Made by a program: the position numbers and the translations under genes. Shown here piece by piece: positions 56,322-64,000 of a DNA stretch of 64,000 bases. The stretch is taken from contig JAIUJO010000082.1 of the NCBI GenBank assembly GCA_023846275.1, positions 1,695,922-1,759,921 on the forward strand. The letters are read 5' to 3'. This DNA is from Vanilla planifolia (Eukaryota > Streptophyta > Magnoliopsida > Asparagales > Orchidaceae). The notes below the pieces were generated by a model. That model saw only the letters and a program-made list of their open reading frames with translations. It was not told the DNA's origin and searched no databases. Each line of letters begins with the position of its first letter. The first letter of the stretch is position 1.

Positions 56322-56559
56322 TGGGTTCCTTTGATTCAAAAATAGTGGCCAAAGCCTACAATAGGACCCCCATTATGGAGGTTCAAATACAAAATCAAGT
56401 AACAAAAGCTTTTTCAAGGGTTGAGGTAGGGGCCTATCCCCTTCCCAAACAAAATAAGGAAAACAAGCCATCTTTGCAATCCAATCAGCAAGGCCATTAC
56501 CTTTCCTAAGAACATGGGTGATCTAAAAAGCCAGCCTTCATCTCATATAATGGAGCACA

Positions 56560-56935
56560 TCTGAGTAAGCACCTCCCTCCATGGCATAGTTAATCTGTTG
56601 TATCACCTCGTGGATCGTCATGATCGAGTCAGTTTAGATCTCAACAGCACTGAATCTCCTAAGCTTGGTCATAGTAAAAAAAATAGCCTCAAAAATCGCA
56701 AGAACCTCCATTACAGTGCATGACTGAGAGATAGTTCATTTTCCCATAGCATAAATAGGTTCGTTGTAGTGGTCCCAGGCAACCATACCAATCCCTGCAG
56801 TCTCACCCCTAACTACCGCATCACAATTAATCATAGTCCATCCCATTGGGGGGGAGCCAAGTGAGGGTTAAAAACATCGTGGGCTAATGTAACTTCCCGC
56901 ATGATGAAGGTGAATGAGAATTATTATTGCTGATG
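56560..56935 (-). pseudogene. LINE C2 ORF2: RNase H domain
   Basis: The minus strand encodes 'MGWTMINCDAVVRGETAGIG', 'MVAWDHYNEPIYAMGK', 'VMEVLAIFEAIFFTMTKLR' and 'TDSIMTIHEVIQQINYAMEG'. The NCDA, ME and TDS catalytic positions are kept. Stops interrupt the frame between blocks. Confidence 0.7.
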
Positions 56936-57515
56936 GTGGCGGCCACCTCCAATTTGATCCTTTGAATAAGAATACTGCTCTATATGTGGGCTCATTGTGC
57001 TTCTTGTGGTTTCTATTCGCCTAAATGTGGTAAATGGTAGTAGCAACCACAACCATGTGGTAAGCCAAGCTCCCGCGCACTGCATCCAGCTCCTCGGCAC
57101 GGGAGAGAAAGCTCGCCAGACCACACGGCTCAGCATCCACATGCACACCACATGCTAGTGCAAGCATGAAGGCACCTAGTGTGGGGTCTGCCCAAAGCGC
57201 ATGCTGAATCGACTCTGCCGCACTGCAGCCCCAAATGAAGGCGTTGTAGTCCCCTAAATGCCTTCTCATACACAAAGCTGTCTTGGGGATGATATCCTTA
57301 GGACCCGAGGCATATTCTTCAGATTCCAGATCCAAGCAAGATGGTTCTCAATGTGATCGTCATTGGAATGAACAATCATAGTCTTGTAGAAAGCAGCACA
57401 CGAAATCTTCCTTGAGTCAATATATGCTTGCAACAGTTGACCATCAAAATCATTATTCCTCCAAGGAAGAAGAAGGATCCAGTCCCTCATTATATAATTA
57501 CCCCATGTCATAATT
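56936..57515 (-). pseudogene. LINE C2 ORF2: zf-RVT domain
   Basis: 'NHLAWIWNLKNMPRVLRI' (57266-57529) and 'MRRHLGDYNAFIWGCSAAES' then 'IQHALWADPTLG' (57021-57335) give the zf-RVT core in two frames. 'YHMVVVATTIYHI' is the linker to RNase H. At the upstream edge the frame runs into 18S sequence. Confidence 0.75.
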
Positions 57516-57525
57516 GAGTATGGTT

Positions 57526-57556
<31 letters not shown>

Positions 57557-58200
57557 AGGGCACCACTAGGAGTGGAGCCTGTGCCTTAATTTGACTCAAC
57601 CCAGGAATGCTTACCAGTTCCAAACATAGCAAGGATTTACAGATTGAGAGCTCTTTCTTGATTCTATGGGTGGTGGTGAATGGCCGTTCTTAGTTGGTGG
57701 AGCGATTGGTCTGGTTAATTCTGTTAATGAATGAGACCTCAGCTTACTAACTATCTATTAGGTTTGTAAGCCATGGGGCCAGTTTCTTAGAGGGACTATG
57801 GCCGCTTAGGCCTTGGAAGTTTGAGGCAATAACAGGTCTGCGATGCCCTTAGATGTGCTGGGCCGCACACACGCTACACTGAGTCTATTGCCTTGGTCAA
57901 AAAGCCTGGGTAATCTTATGAAAATTTCATCGCGATGGAGATAGATCATTGCAATTGTTGGTCTTCAACGAGCAATTTTTAGTAAGCGTGAGTCATCAGC
58001 TCATGTTGACCACCTCCTTGTCTTTTGTACACACTGCCCATCGCTCCTACTAATTGAAAAGTCCAGTGAAGTGTTCGGATTGCTGATATGTGGATGATTT
58101 GTCACATGCAACTCAACGAGAAGCCCACATAACCTTATCATTTAGAAGAAGGAGAAGTTGTAACAAGGTTTTCGTAGGTGAACCTATGAAAGGATCATTG
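57516..58200 (+). rRNA. 18S rRNA 3' part, decayed (rDNA unit 2)
   Basis: About 685 bases from 'gagtatggttgcaaggctga' to 'ggatcattg'. It is somewhat closer to the functional sequence than unit 1 at its start ('acttaaaggaattgacgg'), but has its own damage: a short gap where unit 1 reads 'gatgtattcaacaag', and 'aacctatgaaaggatc' for the usual AACCTGCGGAAGGATC. It begins at the same 18S position as unit 1 and lies directly against LINE C2. Confidence 0.95.
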
Positions 58201-58423
58201 ATGAGAGATATGAATGATAGAATGATCTATCCAACATGTGGGAGTGCGATGCTTGTTCGATGTCATGTTCTTTTGTAGCGTGTGCTCTTGCTACCTTGTG
58301 GTGCTCGACGTTATGGGGAATAAACAAAAGCTTATGGGTGTGGTAAAGCGCCAAGGGAGAGCAAATGTTAAGTTGGAAAACAAGTATGTTGTGTGTCGTC
58401 AGGTCCATTATGTCCTGGCAATT
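58201..58423 (+). other. ITS1, rDNA unit 2
   Basis: About 223 bases, clearly homologous to unit 1 ('gataaacaaaagcttatggg' in both, apart from one base). 'gcgccaaggga' at 58348-58358 is a near-perfect angiosperm ITS1 core. Confidence 0.8.
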
Positions 58424-58582
58424 GAACGACGCATGCCAACGAATATCATGGCTCTCGCATCGTTGAAGAATACAGTGAAATGTGATACGTGTTGCAAATT
58501 GTAGAATTCTATGAACCATCCCTTTTTTGAACGCAAGTTGCGGCCGAGGATGCAAGCAGAGGGCACACCTGCATGGGTGTAA
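58424..58582 (+). rRNA. 5.8S rRNA, decayed (unit 2)
   Basis: About 159 bases, with 'atcatggctctcgcatcg', 'gaacgcaagttgcggccgag' and 'gggcacacctgcatgggtg'. Closer to intact 5.8S than unit 1, but it has changes in invariant positions such as 'tcgttgaagaatacagtg'. Confidence 0.9.
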
Positions 58583-58831
58583 TACTACCTGTGGCTAATT
58601 ATGGAAGCCTAGAATCTTTGGTTTGGTTCCCCGACCCCGTTGTGGAGGCGATTGATGGAACCCTATGCAATGACACGGCGTGTTGAAGTGTGGGGCGACG
58701 GTGGACTATCGACATGATAAGAGGTGGACGCCACCAGCTATTGTGGTGTTGGCCAGCAAGAATCGATGTTGTAGTGCGACATGCAAATGCCCTGCATAGA
58801 TCCAACTCCATCCTCCATGGTGTGGTATCAT
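58583..58831 (+). other. ITS2, rDNA unit 2
   Basis: About 249 bases, homologous to unit 1 over its whole length. ORFs crossing it are chance. Confidence 0.8.
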
Positions 58832-60248
58832 GACCCCATGTTAGGTGAGGCTACTCGCTAAGTTTAAGCATAAAATAAGTGGAAGAGAAGGAACTTACAA
58901 GGATTCCTTTAGTAACAGCGAGCAAAATGGGTCCAGTCCAGTTTAGAAATCGAGCAACCTGAAACCTTAATTGTAGTTTAGAGAGGCGTGCTCAGTGATA
59001 GATCGGGATCAAGTCCCTTGGAAAGGGGTGATGGGGAGGATGAGAACCTCATTTGTCCTATAACATGTTGCTACATAAGGCGTTGTCAACAAGACGGGTT
59101 GTTTGTGAATGTAGGCCAAATTGGGTGGTAAATTCCGTCCAAGGCTAAATAATAGCGAGAGACTGATAACGAACAAGTACTACAAGGCAAAGATTAAAAG
59201 GACTTTGAAAATAGAGTAAAAGAGTGCTTCAAATTTCGGGAGGGAAGCAGATGGGGGACGATGGTGCACCTCGCTTTGATGCAGAACGTCGAATGATAGT
59301 TTGTTGCATGACTCAGGGAGCATACCGTTGGAATTGAAATACAACTGTTTTAACATTATTTTACTTATTTCGTGAGATGGAGGCAGAGCCCAGCCCCTCC
59401 TTTTGGCTCAAAGTCTCGTCTTAACGAGTCGATCTAGGCAGAAGACATTGTCGATTTGGGAGTTTGGCTAGGGCGACACATCTATTAAGAGATAACGTAG
59501 GTGTCATAAGATGAGCTCAACGAGAACAGAAATCTCATGCAGAATAAAAGGGTAAAAGCTCATTATATTCTGATTTCCAGTACGAATACGAACCGTGAAA
59601 GCATGGCCCATCGATCCTTTAGGCTTTCAGCATTTGAAGCTAGAGGTGTCAGAAAGGCTACCACAGGGATAACTGGCTTGTGGGAGAAGTGTTCATAGCG
59701 ACATTACTTTTTGATCCTTCGATGTCAGCTTTTCTTATCACTGTGAAGTAGAATTCACCAAGAGTTGGATTGTTCACCCAACAATAGGGAACGTGAGCTG
59801 GTTTAGACCATGGTGAGACAGGTTAGTTTTACCCTATTGATGAATGTGTCGTGACAGTAATTCATCCTAGTATGAGAGAAATCATTGATTCACACAATTG
59901 GTCATCGTGCTTGGTTGAAAAGCCAGTGGCACAAAGCTATCATGTGTAGGATTATGACTGAAAGCCTCTAAGTTATAATCCATGCTAAGGTGTGATGCTT
60001 AGGCCTTTCACTCTCCTGTTGGCTTAAAGTATGGGCTTAGCACCCCAAGGGCACAAGACCACGAGCTAGTCTTGTGTCATAGAAAGTAGGATGGCATGGG
60101 CCTTAAGAAATGATAGTTAAGAATGAACGATGGGTAGAATCCTTTACAGATGACTTAAATTTGCAATGGGGAGTTGTAAGTGGTTGAGTGGCCTTGCTAT
60201 CACGATCCACTGAGATCCAACCCTATGTTGCAGTACATTCATCCTCCA
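58832..60248 (+). rRNA. 26S rRNA with about 1.9 kb internal deletion (unit 2)
   Basis: The first 490 bases or so (to about 59330) match the 5' part of 26S, then the sequence jumps to 'attgaaatacaactgtttta', equivalent to unit 1 near 49785. Measured on unit 1, about 1.9 kb (roughly 47880-49785) is missing. The remaining 3' third ends at about 60248. The sarcin-ricin loop is damaged ('cctagtatgagagaaatc'), while the 'gccagtggcac' segment lost in unit 1 is present. Confidence 0.95.
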
Positions 60249-61060
60249 CAATCAAAAAGAAAAAAATCCTGGTCTTTGGTTGACTCATGCAAGACCAAGC
60301 TCGCTTGCGCTCTAGTTCTCTTACTCTACATTGCTCTACTTATTGTGATACTTTCTATAGATACTATTGTGCAGGTACTTCTGTGCGGGTCCTATGCAAC
60401 TAGCCTTGCGATGCCTGCCTAGGTGGCTCTACCGATGTGTAAGGCATATTCATAACTTTGCAATCACAGTAAATTGTCACGATTCAGTTACCAAAATCAT
60501 GAAATAGCTATGAAACCCTAAAAAAAGATTTGAAAAATATTTGCTGGTTACGTTGTTAAAAATAATGTCCTCGTTGGTTTTATGAGCGTGCCGATTTGCT
60601 CTAATGCTGACTCCCTAGCCCAACACAGTTGGAGCTGCATGTCTTTCATAGCACTGAGTGCGCTGCAGCATGGTCGCACATGCATAAGGGCTTTATGCAT
60701 TTTTGGCGTCTGCCATTATCAAGCTCCAATGATGTTGTGTAGTCACCAGTGCACTGCACTCATGTGCTTGGGTCTTTCTTCATGCATCTTGTATTTGTGT
60801 ACAGGTGTTTGCATGCATGGACCTATCTGCGTGTGCATTGAGGATTATCTCTACACGTTTGCATGCATGGGTCTGTCTACACGTGCCTTGGGGCTAGTTT
60901 ACGTGCCAGGCAGCAACCCACGCATGCTCCATGTTAGGACCAATAAGTAACTTTTTTTGGGATTTTTAGTGTTGCAGGCTACGGTCGCATGGATATGGTG
61001 ATATCCTATTGGTAGTCTTATCTCCTTCATAGAATTATCTCTTCTTGTGCTGCGCACAGG

Positions 61061-61276
61061 CATGTACACTATGCTAGTGTACCCGAGCAAGTGCATCGTG
61101 ATCCTGTGCCCATGCATGTGCACCATGGTCCTATTCGCGGGCATGAATACTGCGGTCCTGCACACGGGAATGTGGCCGGCGCTCCTACGCGCGGGCATGT
61201 ACACCGTGCAACAGCGCTTGATCGTGTGCACCGTGCTCTTGCGTGTGGTCATCTGCACCATGCTCATGCTCGCTAG
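61061..61276 (+). repeat. 27-bp minisatellite, eight units, IGS unit 2
   Basis: Eight consecutive 27-base units ('catgtgcaccatggtcctat' type), homologous in position and sequence to 51484-51672, which has seven. One unit difference shows copy-number change after the two spacers diverged. Confidence 0.9.
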
Positions 61277-61802
61277 CCTATCTCCGCATCCTTAGTCGCA
61301 AGGTGCACCTGCATCATTGCACCCCAGAAACTTGCAACTTTTATCGGGATTTTTAGCTCTGTAGTCTTAATTAGGGGACCAAAAAGTGTAACTTTTTTGG
61401 GATTTTTAGCACTACGGGCTGCTTGTGCTTGGATATGGTGACAACTTATTGGTGGTATTGCCTCCTTTTTAAATGGAATTATCACAAAACAATTTTTGAA
61501 TTGTGTGCATGTGCAACACTTTGTGGCTTGCATAAAAGTCGATGAATTTTAGCTCAATGCGAGGCATGGTTTAACCATGTAGTGCTAACAGTGCACTCTT
61601 GAGTTGGGTTCAGACTGTGAGTGTCTCGACGCTTGGCCGCGCGTGCCTAGCTGTGACCTATATGGTCTTCATGTTGGGACCAAAATGTGTAACTTTTTTT
61701 GGGATTTTTAGTGCTCTGGGATCCTGTCACATGGATATGGGGATAACCTATTGGTAGCCTTACCTCCTTCGTGGAATTATCTCTCCTTGTGCTGCACACT
61801 GG

Positions 61803-62101
61803 CATGTGGATCGTGTTACTTCACCCTGGCATGTGAACAACACTCCTACGTGCGAGCATGTGAACCATGCTCCTACATGCGGGCATGTGCACCGTGCTCC
61901 TTGTACAGTATGTGAACCGCACTCCTGCACGTGGGCATGTGCACCATGCTCCTTTGCATGGGCATGGGCATGTGCACCGCGCTCTTGCGAGCGGGCTTAT
62001 GCTCTATGCTCCTGCACTGGCATGTGCAACGCACTTATGTGTGCAAGCAAGTGCACCCCGCTTCTGCATGCGGTCATGTGCACTTTGCTCCTATTCTCTG
62101 G
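61803..62101 (+). repeat. 27-bp minisatellite, second array, about 11 units
   Basis: A further array of the same 27-base unit within IGS unit 2, with no counterpart at the same place in unit 1. A few units have small length changes (for example 'gcatgggcatggg' near 61960). Confidence 0.8.
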
Positions 62102-62202
62102 CTTCTCCGTGCGTCCCAAGTGGCAAGGTGCACCCGCATTGTAGCGGTGCAGAAACATTTAGCTTTCATCAAGATTTTTATCTTTGTGGTCTCCATGAGG
62201 GG

Positions 62203-63620
62203 ACTAAAAGTTGTAACTTTTTTTTTGGGATTTTTAGCTTTGTGAGCTGCTTTTGCTTGGATATTGTGGCAACCTATTAATTGTCTTGCCTTCTTCCTAG
62301 ATGGAATTATCACAAAATACAACCCGAATTGTGAGCATGTGCAACATTGTGCGGCTTGCATAAAAGTCGAGGAACTTTCCCTCAATGTCAGGCATGGTTT
62401 AACCTTGTAGTGTCAGTAGCGTGCTCTCACTTTGGGTTCTGACTGTGCATGCCTTTGGGCCTAGCCGTGCATGCTCAGTTGTGACCTATATGGTCTTCAT
62501 GTGCGCATCAGAAAGTGTAACTTTTTTCAAGATTTTTAGTGCTGCGGGTTGCTATCACTTGCATAAAGAGACAGCCTATTGGTAGTCTTGCCTCCTTATT
62601 GATGGAATTGTTGCAAAACACAACCCGAGTTGTTTGCATGTACAATGCTGTGTAGTTTGCATAAAGGCGAAGAATTTTTGCTCAGCACGAGGCATGGTTA
62701 AACCATGTGGTGCTAACAGTGTGGCCTCGTGCTAGGTTCTGATTGCGTGCATCTTGTGTCCTTGCCATGCATGCTCAATTGTGACTCGTACCATCTTCAT
62801 GTGGGGACAAAAAAGTGTAACTTTTTTCGGGATTTTAGCATTGCAGGTTGCTGTCGCTTGGATAAGGTGAAAATCTATTGGTAGTCCTGCTTCCTTCCCA
62901 GATTGAATTGTGGGAAAACACAACCCTAATTGTGTGCATGTGCAAGGTTTTCTAACTTGCATAAAAGTTGACGAATTTTCGCTCAATGCAAGGCGTGGTT
63001 TTGACAATGTAGTGCTAGTAGTGTGGTGCCTTTTTAGGTTCTGACTATGCACGTTTCAGGTCCTAGTCGTTCGTACGCAATTGCGACCTGTATGGCCTTC
63101 ATGTGGGTACCAAAAAGCGTAAATTTCATCGGGATTTTTAGCGTTGTGGGCTGCTGCCACTTGGATAAGCTGACAACCTATTAGTAGTCTTGCCTCCTTC
63201 CTATTGATGGAATTGTTGCAAAACGCAACCTGAATTTTGTGCATGTGCAACATTGTGTGGTTTATACAAAAGTCGATGAATTTTCGCTCAATACAAGCCA
63301 TGGTTTAGCCATGTAGTGCTAGCAATGTGCTTTAGTCTTGGGTTCTGATTACTTGCGTCTCGTGTCCTGACCGTGCACAATCCGTGGTGACATATACGGC
63401 CTTCATGTGGGGACCAAAAAATATAACTTTTTTTCGAGATTTTTAGCACTGCGGGATGTGGTTGCTTGGATAAGGTGGCAACCTATTGGTAGTCTTGCCA
63501 CCTTCTTAGATGGAATTGTAGCAATACACAATGCAAATTATGTACATGTGCAATGCTTTGCGGCTTGCATAAAAAGTGGACGAATTGTCATTCAATACGA
63601 GCCATGGTTTAACCATTTAG
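62203..63620 (+). repeat. About 302-bp IGS sub-repeats, regular array
   Basis: Four to five consecutive sub-repeats with landmarks 'gtgtaacttttttt', 'ttgcttggataaggtgacaa', 'gatggaattgt', 'gcatgtgcaa' and 'ggcatggtttaaccatgtag' in fixed order. Step lengths of 300, 302, 302 and 303 bases make this the most regular long-period repeat in the window. The minus-strand 80-120-codon ORFs repeated along it are one repeat frame, not genes. Confidence 0.85.
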
Positions 63621-64000
63621 TGCCAATACACTGTGCATGCACAGTGGCCTGTTTACCAGCACGCCCGCATGCTCGATGGCTTGCCTACCCGTGCACTCGG
63701 TGGCTTGCCTACCCACGTGCATTCGCGTTGGCCTACGTAGCTGCGCATGTTCGTGGTGGCCTATCTATCCACGCACTGTGGGTGCCCCGTCTTTGTGCCT
63801 TTGGTATTCTTTACCTTCTTCCTCGATAAAACTATCGTGATATGTAACCTACAAGTGTTGGGTGTTGGGTGCATTGTGGCGAGCGGCACAGCGAGACAAT
63901 GGTGACGGTGCAACATGCTCAATGACTTTTTGCGTGGTTCATCCTTCGGTCAAGATCTACAGAAAATGTGTGCAGTCCAATGCACCCTGTTCGCTTGACT

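Larger units (their letters stand above)
56322..57515 (-). mobile_element. LINE copy C2: 5'-truncated, zf-RVT to 3' end
   Basis: Minus-strand piece from the linker before zf-RVT ('SIMTWGNYIMRDWI', 57515) to the 3' terminal motif at 56322. Its 5' edge is fused to 18S rDNA at 57516. The extent is almost the same as in B2, whose truncation point lies only about ten codons further upstream. Confidence 0.8.
60249..64000 (+). other. rDNA intergenic spacer, unit 2 (runs off the window)
   Basis: Homologous to unit 1 IGS. The 'gggaccaaaaagtgtaact' landmark recurs at about 60935, 61376, 61676, 62203, 62503, 62805, 63107 and 63410. The last four steps are 300-303 bases, and the longer steps contain the 27-bp minisatellite. 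Sequence after about 63620 is different: short 'gcctacccgtgca' repeats and then unique DNA with no landmark I recognise. I see no 5S gene and cannot point to a Pol I promoter. Confidence 0.85.

Noticed and set aside
62203-63620. Regularly spaced repeats reminiscent of a CRISPR array
   Set aside because: The period is about 302 bases, there are no short repeat-spacer units, and the context is plant rDNA spacer.

Overview
This window looks like repeat-dominated heterochromatin of a flowering plant with a large genome. Four things point there: decayed 45S rDNA with short ITS spacers that carry the angiosperm ITS1 core motif; plant-type L1 LINEs whose ORF1 has a DUF4283-like domain and zinc knuckle and whose ORF2 ends in zf-RVT and RNase H domains; a nuclear copy of plastid ycf3 exon 2 with its group II intron flanks; and a very AT-rich satellite. 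I see no intact host protein gene. Every recognisable coding stretch belongs to a dead LINE or to the plastid insert.

Layout. 1-3590 and 8030-20785 are a strongly diverged AT-rich tandem repeat of about 0.4 kb per unit; its orientation flips near 2085, and an unassigned AT-rich island lies at 3591-8029. 20786-29885 holds LINE copies on the minus strand (A0, A1, A2). 29894-30835 is the plastid insert. 30836-32150 is satellite again, with another flip near 31915. 32151-46068 holds five more LINE copies: B1, B2 and B3 on the minus strand, P1 and P2 on the plus strand. 46069-53261 is a decayed rDNA unit (3' part of 18S, ITS1, 5.8S, ITS2, nearly full-length 26S, IGS). 53262-57515 holds two minus-strand LINE pieces (C1, C2). 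57516-64000 is a second decayed rDNA unit, with about 1.9 kb missing from its 26S, followed by IGS.

The most unusual structure is in the LINEs. Wherever one copy meets the next in the same orientation, the boundary is the same terminal motif (gaaccca, often followed by gactttggag). It is seen at about 21408, 27694, 35310, 36578, 44066 and 56322, on both strands, with no poly(A) tail. Copy P1 is flanked by a 13-bp direct repeat that is this same motif. Head-to-tail LINE chains like this suggest either a site-preferring LINE that keeps inserting at its own end, or end-to-end template jumping during reverse transcription.

A second oddity is that both 18S remnants begin within one or two bases of the same 18S position, about 1.1 kb into the gene, and each directly abuts LINE sequence, although the two LINE pieces differ and lie in opposite orientations. 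Boundaries with satellite, rDNA and plastid DNA cut through LINE interiors, so the window is a mosaic of rearranged blocks. Coordinates of repeat and domain edges were read by eye and are good to about 10-50 bases unless a junction is described explicitly.
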